Shown one piece after another: positions 1 to 8,945 of a stretch of DNA of 64,000 bases; the first letter of the stretch is position 1, and the number at the start of each line of letters is the position of its first letter. This DNA comes from Telluria beijingensis (lineage in GTDB: Bacteria > Pseudomonadota > Gammaproteobacteria > Burkholderiales > Burkholderiaceae_D). The notes beneath the pieces were generated by a model. That model was given only the letters and a program-made list of their open reading frames with translations, did no database searches and was not told where the DNA came from. The stretch is taken from positions 909,114 through 973,113 of the forward strand of contig NZ_CP132480.1 in assembly GCF_030770395.1 (NCBI RefSeq). Reading direction: 5' to 3'. The translations under genes and the position numbers were made by a program.

Positions 1-36
1 CAACTGCTGGGCAAGAAATTCGGCGTCAAGGAATAA
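1..36 (+). CDS. 3' end of an upstream gene, probably ABC permease
   Basis: Only the last eleven codons are inside the window, ending QLLGKKFGVKE and a TAA stop. The fragment is too short for family assignment. Because it lies 87 bp upstream of an ABC ATPase gene on the same strand, and solute-binding proteins for that transporter lie downstream, it is probably the membrane permease of the same importer. That is inference from position only. Confidence 0.4.
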   Translation, partial: QLLGKKFGVKE

Positions 37-123
37 ACCGCGGCCGCATACGGACGGCAATCGGGAACACGGAACATCCCGGCCCCCGGCGGCCGGGGAA
101 CAAGCCAAAAACAGGAGACAGAC

Positions 124-1248
124 ATGCTTAGCGTTAAGAATCTTTGTACCGAGTATCCAAACGAGAAGGGCCAGGTGGTCAAGGCGGCCCAGGACGTCAG
201 CTTCGACGTCCCCACCGGCAAGCTGTTCACCTTGCTCGGACCCAGCGGCTGCGGCAAGACCACGACCCTGCGCTCGATCGCCGGCCTGGAGCGGCCCAAG
301 TCGGGCGAGATCACGGTGGATGGAATCGCGGTCTACTCGTCGGGCAAGTCGGTCTTCATCCAGCCGAACCGCCGCAATTTCGGCATGGTGTTCCAGTCGT
401 ACGCGATCTGGCCGCACATGAACGTGTTCCAGAACGTGGCCTTCCCGCTCGATGTCTCGAGCCGCAAATACAGCAAGCAGGAAATCGAGACCAAGGTGAT
501 GCGCGTGCTGACCGCGGTGGGCCTCGACCAGTATGCCGACCGCGAAGCGACCAAGATGTCCGGCGGCCAGCAGCAGCGCCTGGCGCTGGCGCGGGCGCTG
601 GTCATGGAACCGAAGCTGCTGCTGCTGGACGAGCCGCTGTCGAACCTCGACGCCAAGCTCCGCGAGCGCATGCGGTTCGAACTCAAGCGCATGCAGCGCG
701 AGCTGGGCCTGACCACCATCTACGTGACCCACGACCAGAGCGAGGCGCTGGCCCTGTCGCACGAGATCGCCGTCATGAGCGCCGGCCGGATCGTCCAGTG
801 CGGCTCGCCGCGCGCGATCTACGAGCGGCCGCGCAACAAGTTCGTCGCCGACTTCGTCGGCATCACCAACTTTCTCGACGCCACCATCCAGGCGCCCGAG
901 GGCACGGTGCGCGAGCGCTTCCGCGTCCAGTCGTCGATCGGCAACCTGTGCGTGACCTCGTCCGAGGACTTCCGCGCCGGCGATACGGCCCTGATCTCGG
1001 TGCGTCCGGAAGACGTCGACCTGAGCGCCACGCGCCCGGATGGCGAGAACGTCACCGAAGGCGTGGTCGACACCAAGGTCTTCCTTGGCGAATACATGGA
1101 TTACCAGGTCCGGGTGGCCGACCGCATCGTGCTGGCGCGCGTCCACCCGTCGTTCAATGTGTCGACGGGATCGACGGTGTACCTCTCGATGAATCCGGAA
1201 AAATGCATCTGCATTCCGGACGACGAGCAGTACCGACAAGCCGCCTGA
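124..1248 (+). CDS. ABC transporter ATP-binding protein, iron(III)/spermidine/phosphonate importer type
   Basis: This 374-residue protein is the ATPase of a binding-protein-dependent importer at the inner membrane. Walker A is GPSGCGKTT at residues 39-47, the Q-loop is at 91, the signature SGGQQ at 146-150, Walker B LLLLDEP at 165-171 and the switch His at 203. The C-terminal third is a TOBE-type regulatory domain, giving the length usual for FbpC/PotA/UgpC-type subunits. An AGGAGA ribosome site precedes the ATG. The two solute-binding proteins downstream (5473 and 7868) are of the matching iron(III)/organic-anion type, so the three probably form one or two importers. The substrate cannot be read from the sequence. 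The catabolic neighbours suggest an organic acid rather than iron. Confidence 0.93.
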   Translation: MLSVKNLCTEYPNEKGQVVKAAQDVSFDVPTGKLFTLLGPSGCGKTTTLRSIAGLERPKSGEITVDGIAVYSSGKSVFIQPNRRNFGMVFQSYAIWPHMNVFQNVAFPLDVSSRKYSKQEIETKVMRVLTAVGLDQYADREATKMSGGQQQRLALARALVMEPKLLLLDEPLSNLDAKLRERMRFELKRMQRELGLTTIYVTHDQSEALALSHEIAVMSAGRIVQCGSPRAIYERPRNKFVADFVGITNFLDATIQAPEGTVRERFRVQSSIGNLCVTSSEDFRAGDTALISVRPEDVDLSATRPDGENVTEGVVDTKVFLGEYMDYQVRVADRIVLARVHPSFNVSTGSTVYLSMNPEKCICIPDDEQYRQAA

Positions 1249-1435
1249 TCCTGCCCCGCGGTCCCCCGCAGTACACGACGTGCGCCGCAGTTGCGGCGCG
1301 GCGGGGGCAGCCCACGTCCTGAGGATTCGTCATGAACCGCATTCGTACCGCGAGGTGCTGGCTGTTTACGTCCCTGCCGTTGCCGGCCGGGCCCGCGCCG
1401 GCCGCAGCTGCGCACGTTTTTCATAGGGAGACGCC

Positions 1436-2245
1436 ATGCAAACGATTGGATTGATCGGCGCCGGGCGGATGGGTTTGCCGATCGTCGGCCACCTGGCGCG
1501 CGCCGGCTACCGGGTGCTGGTCAGCGAACGCGACCAGGCGCGCGTCCCGGACATCGCCGCACGCGGCGGCGAGGTGGTCGACCAGCAGCTGCTGGGCGCC
1601 GGGTCCGAGGCCATCCTGGTGTGCGTCGGCTACGACCGCGAAGTGCGCGAACTGCTGCAGGCGCCCGGCGCGCTGCTGGCGGCGGCGCGGCCGGGCACGA
1701 TCGTCGCGGTGCTGAGCACGATCCATCCGAAGACCATGCAGGAGCTGGCGGCGCACGCCGCCGCGCAGGGCGTGCACGTGGTCGATTCGACCGTCTGCCG
1801 CGGCGGACGGGCGGCCGACGAGGGCACGTTGCTGTCCTTCGTCGGCGGCGACGCCGAGGTGGTCGAGCGCCTGACCCCGGTGCTGCGCGCCTACTCGTCC
1901 GACGTGGTGCACAGCGGCGGCGTGGGCACGGCCCAGGTCTCGAAGGCGGTCAACAACCTGATCCTGTGGGCCTGCCTGGTCGCCAGCCACGAAGGCCTGG
2001 CGCTGGCGCAGCGCTACCAGGTCGACGTGGAAGCGCTGCGCGCGGCCCTGATGACCAGCAGCGCGACCAACGGCGCGCTCGGCAACTGGGGCGGCCAGTC
2101 GATGGCCTGGGCCGAGGACGACATGGAGATCGTGGCCGCGATGGCCGCCGACTGCGGCATCGCGCTGCCGCAATCGGGGCTGGTGCGCGAAGTCTGCCGC
2201 GGCCTCAAGCCGCGCCGCTACCAGCTCGAGAAATACGGCACCTGA
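1436..2245 (+). CDS. NAD(P)-dependent beta-hydroxyacid dehydrogenase (3-hydroxyisobutyrate dehydrogenase family)
   Basis: This 269-residue cytoplasmic oxidoreductase begins with the dinucleotide fold GLIGAGRMG (G8-x-G10-x-x-G13). The substrate-binding motif around DSTVCRGG (residues 117-124) replaces the usual D-x-P-V-S-GG. The conserved catalytic Lys is K170, in a K-x-x-N setting followed by N173/N174. The family oxidises beta-hydroxy acids such as 3-hydroxyisobutyrate, tartronate and gamma-hydroxybutyrate with NAD(P). It sits between the ABC ATPase and the first cupin gene on the same strand, with an AGGGAG ribosome site, so it probably acts on an intermediate of the compound imported by this operon. 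The specific substrate is unknown. Confidence 0.85.
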   Translation: MQTIGLIGAGRMGLPIVGHLARAGYRVLVSERDQARVPDIAARGGEVVDQQLLGAGSEAILVCVGYDREVRELLQAPGALLAAARPGTIVAVLSTIHPKTMQELAAHAAAQGVHVVDSTVCRGGRAADEGTLLSFVGGDAEVVERLTPVLRAYSSDVVHSGGVGTAQVSKAVNNLILWACLVASHEGLALAQRYQVDVEALRAALMTSSATNGALGNWGGQSMAWAEDDMEIVAAMAADCGIALPQSGLVREVCRGLKPRRYQLEKYGT

Positions 2246-2319
2246 ATGCAGCGCTTATCCGAAGACGACGCGATCGTGAAGCCAGAGCACACCCCTGTAC
2301 CCGACACCAAGGAGCGGCC

Positions 2320-2892
2320 ATGAGCAAGGAGAACAAGCTTTACCACAGCAACAAGGAGCGCGTGTTCGTGCGCGCCATCGCCGGCCCGTACAACCTGCAG
2401 GACGAGCTGCTGCGGCTGCGCGCCATGCCGCGCGTGCGCAAGGCCAGCGCGATCCCGTTCGTCGACGGGCCGCAGGCCTTCAGCCGCCACTACGTGGAGC
2501 CGAAGGACGGCATCACGCAGAACTTCCACCTGCACCTGGAAGAGTACGGCCCGGGCGGCAAGTCGCAGAAGCACGGCCACGTCAACGAGGCGGCCTTCTA
2601 CATCCTCGACGGCGTCGGCTACGAGGTGCACGACGGGATCCGCTACGACTGGCAGGCGGGCGACGTCGCCATTGTTCACAACAACTGCGTGCACCAGCAC
2701 TTCAACGCCTCGTCGGACAAGCCGGCGCGCGCCCTCGTGCTCAAGACCAAGCCGATGTACATGTTCATGAACATGCTGTTCCAGAAGCAGGTCGAGGCGC
2801 GCGAGACCACCGCCGCGCCGGGCGGGGAGGGCTTCCAGGTGCGCGAGGAAGAAGACGACTACAACTACGGCGACTACGGCGACGCCCGCTGA
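2320..2892 (+). CDS. cupin protein A1
   Basis: This 190-residue single-domain cupin has no signal peptide. The first metal-binding motif has H85-G-H87 with E90, and the second has H125-Q-H127-F-N, so a 3-His/1-Glu metal site is plausible. A tail rich in Asp, Glu and Tyr (from about residue 170) ends the protein. It is a close paralogue of the cupin at 6571-7140, sharing long identical stretches around both metal motifs. The start ATG follows AAGGAG by six bases. Cupins include metal-dependent dioxygenases, isomerases and decarboxylases, so the reaction cannot be assigned. An enclosed role in aromatic or hydroxy-acid metabolism is inferred from the operon. Confidence 0.85.
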   Translation: MSKENKLYHSNKERVFVRAIAGPYNLQDELLRLRAMPRVRKASAIPFVDGPQAFSRHYVEPKDGITQNFHLHLEEYGPGGKSQKHGHVNEAAFYILDGVGYEVHDGIRYDWQAGDVAIVHNNCVHQHFNASSDKPARALVLKTKPMYMFMNMLFQKQVEARETTAAPGGEGFQVREEEDDYNYGDYGDAR

Positions 2893-2994
2893 CACGGACA
2901 CCGACAAGGTGAAGCAGACGGCCCAGGCCGGGCCGGCGAGCGCCGGCTGAACGATTTTTTGTCAAACACGTTTTTTTAAGAGCTGGAGATACAG

Positions 2995-4113
2995 ATGTCC
3001 AAGAACGCAATGGTTTCAGATGAACTCGCAAAGAAATTCGCCACCGAAAAAGAATCGCCCTACACCCGTTGGGTCGCCGCCGAAGGGCTGGACATCATCA
3101 GCGCGCATTACGTGCCGAGCCTGAACACCGTCGACCTCAAGCCATGGGACCGCCGTGGCGGCAAGGGCGTATTCATCAACCACGAGGCCTCGCGCACCTC
3201 GAACGACTGCTATGTGTGCGAGATCCCGCCCGGCAAGCAGCTCGAGCCGCAACGCCAGCTGTTCGAGGAAATGATCTATGTGCTGACCGGGCACGGCTCG
3301 ACCACGGTGTGGAACGACGCCGGCCAGCGCGTCACCTTCGAATGGCAGGCCGGCTCGCTGTTCGCGATCCCGCTCAACGCGACCTGCCAGCACTTCAACG
3401 GCTCGGGCCGCGACGCGGCGCGCTTCGTCGCCGTGACCAACGGACCGTCGGTCATCAACCTGTACGAGGACATCGATTTCGTCTTCAACACCAAATACGA
3501 CTTCAAGAACCGCTTCTCGGGCGAGCCGGATTATTTCGACAACAAGGGCGAACAGAAAGGCCTGCTGCTGGAGACGAACTTCGTCGCCGACGCGGTGAAC
3601 CTGCCCCTGATCAGCGCCAAGGAGCGCGGCGCCGGCGGTGGCCACATCCGCTTCAATATGGCCAAGGGCTCGATGAACAGCCATATCTCGCAATTCCCGG
3701 TGGGGACCTACAAGAAGGCGCACTGCCACGGTCCGGGCGCGCACGTGATCATCCTGTCCGGCGAGGGCTACAGCCTGATGTGGCCGGAGGGCGAGGAGCC
3801 GCGCCGCTACGAGTGGGAAACCGGCTCGATGATCGTGCCGCCCAACCTGTGGTTCCACCAGCATTTCAATACCGGCAACGCGCCGGCGCGCTACCTCGCC
3901 TTCAAGCACGAGGTGGTCTCGATCCGCAATGCCCAGGGCGTGCCGAAGGCGTGGATCAGCCAGCGCGTCGGCGGCGACCAGATCGACTATGCCGACGAGT
4001 CGCCGATCGTACGCAACCTGTTCGCCGAAGCCCTGGCAAAGAACGGACTGGAGCCTCGCATGAGCGATGCCTACCAGGCCGAACTGGCGGACCTGCCGCC
4101 CAAGGCCGCCTGA
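2995..4113 (+). CDS. bicupin protein (two cupin domains)
   Basis: This 372-residue protein has two cupin domains, the general architecture of gentisate- and 1-hydroxy-2-naphthoate-type dioxygenases. The N-terminal domain (about 60-150) lacks the H-x-H pair, reading PQRQ at 85-88 before E91/E92, and keeps only a Q-H-F-N motif with H123. The C-terminal domain (about 215-310) keeps H243-C-H245, H250 and H288-Q-H290-F-N. One metal site therefore looks intact. It shares the unusual Q-H-F-N signature with the three other cupins of this operon. Similarity to gentisate dioxygenases is only architectural, so substrate and reaction stay open. It lies 102 bp after cupin A1 with a GGAGA ribosome site. 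Confidence 0.85.
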   Translation: MSKNAMVSDELAKKFATEKESPYTRWVAAEGLDIISAHYVPSLNTVDLKPWDRRGGKGVFINHEASRTSNDCYVCEIPPGKQLEPQRQLFEEMIYVLTGHGSTTVWNDAGQRVTFEWQAGSLFAIPLNATCQHFNGSGRDAARFVAVTNGPSVINLYEDIDFVFNTKYDFKNRFSGEPDYFDNKGEQKGLLLETNFVADAVNLPLISAKERGAGGGHIRFNMAKGSMNSHISQFPVGTYKKAHCHGPGAHVIILSGEGYSLMWPEGEEPRRYEWETGSMIVPPNLWFHQHFNTGNAPARYLAFKHEVVSIRNAQGVPKAWISQRVGGDQIDYADESPIVRNLFAEALAKNGLEPRMSDAYQAELADLPPKAA

Positions 4114-4193
4114 TTTCGTAGCACACACCACGCGCCCGTCGATGTGCCGGCACAGGCACACGGGCCGGGCGTGACAACCTGGAGGAGACAAAC

Positions 4194-5429
4194 ATGAGAG
4201 CACTGAACAGAACGTCGATCGCGGTGGCAGCCATCTTCGCATGCGCCATGCCGGTCCTTGCGCACGCCCAGTCGGACATCACCATCTATGGCAAGCTGTA
4301 CCCGCAGATCAATAACGGGAAGGCCTACGGCGCTACCCCGGTCGGCGCCAGCGGCAATAGCCTGGTCGGCCCGGTCACGGCGGAAGTCGACAACGTCGAC
4401 GGCACCGTCATGGAGTCGAGCAATTCGCGCCTGGGCTTTCGCGGCACGGAAAAGCTGGGCGGCAGCCTGAAGGCGATCTGGCAGATCGAGATGGGCGTCG
4501 GCGTCGACAACGGCATCGGCGGCGACGGCACCCGCCTGTTCAGCCGCGACACCTTCGTCGGGCTCTCGGGCGACGCCGGCACGATCAAGATCGGCCGCAT
4601 GGACACCGTCTACAAGAGCATCGGCGACGCGCTCAGCTTCCTCGGCATCTCGAGCGGCAACTTCGTCTCCACCAGCAATGTGCTGTCCAAGCCCGGCATG
4701 GGCGGCAGCGGCTCCAGCTTCCACCTGCGGCGCGACAACGTGGTGCAGTACACCTCGCCGGAGAAGAGCGGCTTCCAGGGCATGGTCGAATACTCGCTGG
4801 GCGAACTGTCGAGCAGTGGCCGCAACAATTCGCTGTTCGGGATAGGCGTCACCTACGAGGGCGGCCCGTTCTATTTCGCGCTGGCGCATGAACGGCACTA
4901 CGACTTCTTCGGCGGTTCGCGCAACGTGGCGCGTTCGCTGTCGAATTACGACCGCACGGCGGGCCAGGGCCTGGCGGGCACCAGGTCGACCGATACCGGC
5001 ACCCGCCTGACCGCCCAGTACGCGCTGACCAAGAACACCAAGGTCGAAGCGAACATCGCACGTCTCGAGTTCGACGAAAAGGGCGGCGCCGCCGGCTTTT
5101 TCGAGAACTATCGCACCGATACCTGGGGCATCAATGCCCAGCACAAGATCGGCGCCTTCACCCTGCAGGCCTCGTACGCGAGCGGCGACGACGGCGACTG
5201 CAAGCTGGTCGGCGGGGGCGGCTGCAATACCGTGGGCCTGGGCGGCAAGCAGCTCAACCTCGGCGCCGCCTACTCGTTCTCGAAGCGGACCATGCTCTAC
5301 CTGATCGGCAGCAAGCTCGAAAACGACGAGTTTTCCAACCGCTCCAACCTGGGTGACCTGAACGATGGCGCCGCCGGCCGCGGGCAGCAGATCCGCCAGG
5401 TCGCGCTGGGCCTGAGCCACACCTTCTGA
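4194..5429 (+). CDS. outer-membrane porin, betaproteobacterial general porin family
   Basis: This 411-residue protein has a clean signal peptide (residues 1-26, ending AHAQ) followed by SDITIYGKLY, the typical first beta-strand of Burkholderiales 16-strand porins. The C-terminus ends in Phe (SHTF), the outer-membrane assembly signal. Strands alternate with Gly-, Ser- and Asp-rich loops through the whole length. An internal loop with G-D-A-G and R-x-D-T-V resembles the constriction loop of the family. It is embedded in the transport and cupin operon with a GGAGGAGA ribosome site, so it probably brings the operon's substrate through the outer membrane. The ligand is unknown. Confidence 0.93.
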   Translation: MRALNRTSIAVAAIFACAMPVLAHAQSDITIYGKLYPQINNGKAYGATPVGASGNSLVGPVTAEVDNVDGTVMESSNSRLGFRGTEKLGGSLKAIWQIEMGVGVDNGIGGDGTRLFSRDTFVGLSGDAGTIKIGRMDTVYKSIGDALSFLGISSGNFVSTSNVLSKPGMGGSGSSFHLRRDNVVQYTSPEKSGFQGMVEYSLGELSSSGRNNSLFGIGVTYEGGPFYFALAHERHYDFFGGSRNVARSLSNYDRTAGQGLAGTRSTDTGTRLTAQYALTKNTKVEANIARLEFDEKGGAAGFFENYRTDTWGINAQHKIGAFTLQASYASGDDGDCKLVGGGGCNTVGLGGKQLNLGAAYSFSKRTMLYLIGSKLENDEFSNRSNLGDLNDGAAGRGQQIRQVALGLSHTF

Positions 5430-5472
5430 CACCGCCATCCCGTCACTTCCATCATTCAAGGAGAGATTCACG

Positions 5473-6555
5473 ATGAAGAAAATCCCACGCCGCTCTGCAC
5501 TCAGGAACGCGCTCAGGCTCGCGCTGGGCGCCCTGGCCGCCGGCACGCTGTTCGGCGCCACGGCGCCGGCCGCGCTGGCCCAGAACAAGGTGGCCGACAT
5601 CGCCAACTACAGCGGCGCCGATCGCGAGAAACGCCTGGTCGACGGCGCCCGCAAGGAAGGCCCGCTGATGATCTACACCTCGGCGCCGATCGACGACATG
5701 ACGACCCTGACCCGGGCCTTCGAGAAGAAGTACGGCCTCAAGGTCAAGCTGTGGCGCGCCGGTTCCGAGAAGGTCTTGCAGCGCACGGTGACCGAAACCC
5801 GCGCCGGCCGCCACGACGTGGACATCATCGAAACCAATGGCCCCGAACTGGAGGCGCTGCAGCGCGAGAAGATGCTGCAGCCGGTGAAATCGCCCTACCT
5901 GAAGGACCTGATTCCGGAGGCAATGTTCCCGCATGGCGGCTGGGTCAGCACTCGCCTGAACATCTTCGTGATGGCCTACAACACCAACCGGCTCAAGAAG
6001 GAAGACCTGCCGAAATCCTACGCCGACTTCCTCGATCCCAAGTGGAAAGGCAAGCTCGGCATCGAGGCCGAGGACGCCGACTGGTTCGCCGGCGTGGTGG
6101 GCGAGATGGGCGAGGAAAAAGGCCTGAAGCTGTTCCGCGACATCGTCGCCAGGAACGGCATCTCGGTGCGCAAGGGGCATACCCTGCTGACCAACCTGGT
6201 GGCGTCCGGCGAGATCCCGCTGGCCATGACCGTCTACAACTACAAGGCCGAGCAGCTCAAGCAGAAGAAGGCGCCGCTGGAATGGTTCTACATCGCGCCG
6301 GCGATCGCGCGTCCGAACGGGGTGGGCATGGCCAGGCAGAGCCCGAACCCGCACGCCGCCGCGCTGTTCTTCGATTTCATGCTGGGTGACGGGCAGAAGC
6401 TCCTGCTCGAGCGTGACTTCGTGCCGACCAGCACCAAGGTCGAGACGCCGCTGAACAAGCTGCCGATCAAGTTCGTCGATCCGAAGGTCATCCTGGACGA
6501 AAACCAGAAATGGACCAACCTGTACGACGAGATCTTCACCAAGCAGAGCAAATAA
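5473..6555 (+). CDS. ABC transporter periplasmic solute-binding protein 1 (FbpA/SBP_bac family)
   Basis: This 360-residue protein has an Arg-rich signal peptide (cleavage near residue 36, after AALA). The mature part matches the iron(III)/2-aminoethylphosphonate/thiamine class of binding proteins: an early KEGPLMIYTS strand, a hinge near YNTNRLKKEDLP and a C-terminal ligand lobe. It is a paralogue of the protein at 7868-8926, with shared blocks such as YNTN, FRDIV, NGIS and RKGH. It should deliver substrate to the ABC system at the start of the window. The organic-acid catabolic context argues for an organic ligand, although the family includes iron binders. Confidence 0.88.
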   Translation: MKKIPRRSALRNALRLALGALAAGTLFGATAPAALAQNKVADIANYSGADREKRLVDGARKEGPLMIYTSAPIDDMTTLTRAFEKKYGLKVKLWRAGSEKVLQRTVTETRAGRHDVDIIETNGPELEALQREKMLQPVKSPYLKDLIPEAMFPHGGWVSTRLNIFVMAYNTNRLKKEDLPKSYADFLDPKWKGKLGIEAEDADWFAGVVGEMGEEKGLKLFRDIVARNGISVRKGHTLLTNLVASGEIPLAMTVYNYKAEQLKQKKAPLEWFYIAPAIARPNGVGMARQSPNPHAAALFFDFMLGDGQKLLLERDFVPTSTKVETPLNKLPIKFVDPKVILDENQKWTNLYDEIFTKQSK

Positions 6556-6570
6556 CCACCGAGGAGCATC

Positions 6571-7140
6571 ATGGGTAAAGAGTCGCATTACAGCAGCAAG
6601 AAGGACCGCGTGTTCCTGCGCGCGATCGCCGGTCCCTACAACCTGAACGCGGAGCTGGACCGGCTGCGCGCAATGCCGCGCGTGATCAAGGGAACGGAGT
6701 TGACCTTCAACGACGGCCCGCAATCGTTCAGCAAGCACTTCGTCGAGCCGGTCGACGGCCTGACACAGACCCTGCACATCCACCTGGAAGAATACGGCCC
6801 GGGCGGCCGTACCCAGAAGCATGGCCACGTCAACGAGGCGGCCTTCTACATCCTGGACGGCACCGGCTACGAGATCCATGACGGCATCCGCTACGACTGG
6901 GATGCCGGCGACGTGGCGATCGTGCACAACAACTGCGTGCACCAGCACTTCAACAAGGATCCGCTCAAGCCGGCGCGGGCCCTGGTGCTCAAGCCGAAGC
7001 CGATGATGATGTTCATGAACCTGCTGTTCCAGAAGCAGGTGATCCCGAAGCCGACGGAACCGACGCCCGAAGGCGCAGGCTTCGAGCCGCGCCACTACGA
7101 AGACGACTACAACTACGCGGACTACGGCGACGGCAAATGA
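6571..7140 (+). CDS. cupin protein A2
   Basis: This 189-residue cupin is a paralogue of cupin A1 at 2320. Metal motif 1 is H84-G-H86 with E89, and motif 2 is H124-Q-H126-F-N. The tail after residue 165 is again rich in acidic residues and Tyr. The gene starts 16 bp after solute-binding protein 1 with a GAGGAG ribosome site, and the third cupin follows 36 bp downstream. Two near-copies of one cupin in one operon, each next to a different transporter gene, point to duplication of a cupin/transport module. Paired subunits or two related substrates are both possible. Confidence 0.85.
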   Translation: MGKESHYSSKKDRVFLRAIAGPYNLNAELDRLRAMPRVIKGTELTFNDGPQSFSKHFVEPVDGLTQTLHIHLEEYGPGGRTQKHGHVNEAAFYILDGTGYEIHDGIRYDWDAGDVAIVHNNCVHQHFNKDPLKPARALVLKPKPMMMFMNLLFQKQVIPKPTEPTPEGAGFEPRHYEDDYNYADYGDGK

Positions 7141-7175
7141 CGGCGGCGTTCGACATACAAGGAAAGGAATAGATC

Positions 7176-7790
7176 ATGGCATGGAGTGAATCGAAGGCCT
7201 GGCTGCAGGGCCTGGCCAACCAGGAGTTGTACCAGAACCTGCTGGACGACGCGGCGGCGGCGCCGGCGCGCAACGGCAAGCGCAAGAAGGTCGTGCATCC
7301 GCACGAGATGCCGTGGGAGATGTCGCGCCAGGGCCTGCTCAAGCACCTGCTCAACGAGCAGATGAACACGCGCATGGAGACGGTCGACGCCTACATGCAG
7401 ATCATCCCGCCGGGCAGCCGCTCGGGCAAGCACCGCCACCTGGCGGAGGAATGCCTGTACGTGGTGGAGGGACGCGGCTACGACCTGCACCAGGACTGCG
7501 ACGTCGAGATCACCGACACCTACCACTGGAAGGCGCAGGACGAAGTCAAGCGCTACGAATGGGAGGCGGGCGACGTCATCTACATCCCGCCCAACACCAT
7601 CCACCAGCACTTCAACGCCGACCCGGACCGGCCGGTGCGCCTGATCTCGGCGATCAACCGGATCTACCAGAAGTTCGGCCTGAACGACCTGGAACAGCTG
7701 GAAGACGCGCCGGAGTACCAGCCCGGCCTGGAGCTGACGCCCGAGCTGATCCAGCAGTACATCACCGGCAAGGTGAAGCAGCCGGCTTGA
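7176..7790 (+). CDS. cupin protein B
   Basis: This 204-residue single-domain cupin belongs to a different subgroup from A1/A2. After a helical N-terminus of about 70 residues, motif 1 is H86-R-H88 with E91/E92, and motif 2 is H143-Q-H145-F-N. An insertion between the motifs contains several acidic residues and a Trp. The sequence resembles annotated cupins found near aromatic catabolic genes, but no reaction can be assigned. The ATG follows GGAAAGGA. It is directly followed by the second solute-binding protein gene. Confidence 0.82.
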   Translation: MAWSESKAWLQGLANQELYQNLLDDAAAAPARNGKRKKVVHPHEMPWEMSRQGLLKHLLNEQMNTRMETVDAYMQIIPPGSRSGKHRHLAEECLYVVEGRGYDLHQDCDVEITDTYHWKAQDEVKRYEWEAGDVIYIPPNTIHQHFNADPDRPVRLISAINRIYQKFGLNDLEQLEDAPEYQPGLELTPELIQQYITGKVKQPA

Positions 7791-7867
7791 GCGTCCCGCA
7801 GCACCCCCGCCGGCGCTGGCGCGCCGCCGGGCGGCTGCTTTCCATCATAAAAAAAGGGGAGACGAGC

Positions 7868-8926
7868 ATGACGTGGTCGACATGGATGAGAAGGACGGGC
7901 GCCGCGGCGCTCGCGCTGGCGCTGGCCCAGGGCGTGCCGGCGGCGGCCCAGGACAGCGCGCTGCTGCAGTACGCGGGGGCGGACCGCCACCAGAAGCTGG
8001 TGGAGGCGGCACGCAAGGAAGGGACATTCACCTTCTACACGACGATCGCGGAAAAGGACATTCCGCCGCTGATCGAACCGTTCGAAAAGAAATACGGCAT
8101 CAAGGTCCGGATCTGGCGCGCCGGCACCGACAAGGTATTGCAGCGCACACTGGCCGAGACCGCAGCCCGGCGCTACGAGGTCGACGCGATCCACGTGGGC
8201 GCGCCAGAGCTGGAGGCGATGCACCGCGAGAAGATCCTGCAGCCGGTGAATTCGCCGTACTTCGCCAGCCTGGTCAAGGGCGCGGTGCCGGCCCACCGCG
8301 AGTGGGCCGCGACCCTGCTGTCGGTCTGGGTGCAGGCCTACAACACCAACCTGATCAAGAAGGAAGACCTGCCGAAGACCTACCAGGACCTGCTCGACCC
8401 CAGGTGGAAGGGCAGGCTGGGCATCGAGTCCAAGGTGCAGGAATGGTATTCGACGGTGGTCACCGACATGGGCGAGGAGAAGGGCATCCGCCTGTTTCGC
8501 GACATCGTCGAGCGCAACGGCATCTCGGCGCGCAAGGGTCATTCGCTGCTGAACAATATGGTGATCGCGGGCGAAGTGCCGCTGGCGCTCACGGTCTACA
8601 ACTACATGCCGCAGTCGGCCAAGGACAAGGGCGCGCCGATCGACTGGTTCGTGCTGGAGCCGGCGGTGGCGCGCGCGAACGGCATCGGCATCGCGCGCCG
8701 CGCGCCGCATCCGAACGCGGCGGCCCTGTTCTACGACTACATGCTGTCGCCCGATGTGCAAAAGCTCCTGGTGAGCATGGACTACGTGCCGACCAATACC
8801 GCAGTGCCGTCGCCGCTGGACAAGAACCTGCGCGTCCTGCTGGTCGACCCGGCGATGGCGCTGGACCAGATCGACAAGTGGACCAGGTCGTATGAAGACG
8901 TGGTGACCAAGCGCGGCGGCCGCTGA
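7868..8926 (+). CDS. ABC transporter periplasmic solute-binding protein 2 (FbpA/SBP_bac family)
   Basis: This 352-residue paralogue of the protein at 5473 has a signal peptide of about 27 residues (ending PAAAQ). Conserved blocks include EGTFTFYTT, WRAGTDKVLQRT, YNTN, MGEEKGIRLFRDIVERNGIS and VPTNT. The ATG was chosen because a GGGGAGA ribosome site lies just upstream and the signal peptide begins there. Divergence between the two copies is strongest in the ligand lobe, which suggests related but different ligands for one permease/ATPase set. Confidence 0.88.
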   Translation: MTWSTWMRRTGAAALALALAQGVPAAAQDSALLQYAGADRHQKLVEAARKEGTFTFYTTIAEKDIPPLIEPFEKKYGIKVRIWRAGTDKVLQRTLAETAARRYEVDAIHVGAPELEAMHREKILQPVNSPYFASLVKGAVPAHREWAATLLSVWVQAYNTNLIKKEDLPKTYQDLLDPRWKGRLGIESKVQEWYSTVVTDMGEEKGIRLFRDIVERNGISARKGHSLLNNMVIAGEVPLALTVYNYMPQSAKDKGAPIDWFVLEPAVARANGIGIARRAPHPNAAALFYDYMLSPDVQKLLVSMDYVPTNTAVPSPLDKNLRVLLVDPAMALDQIDKWTRSYEDVVTKRGGR

Positions 8927-8945
8927 ACCGGGAAGGAGGGCAATC

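Noticed and set aside
1332..1454. 40-codon ORF with a signal-like start before the dehydrogenase gene
   Set aside because: It overlaps the dehydrogenase start, shows no family resemblance and could be a chance frame in GC-rich DNA.
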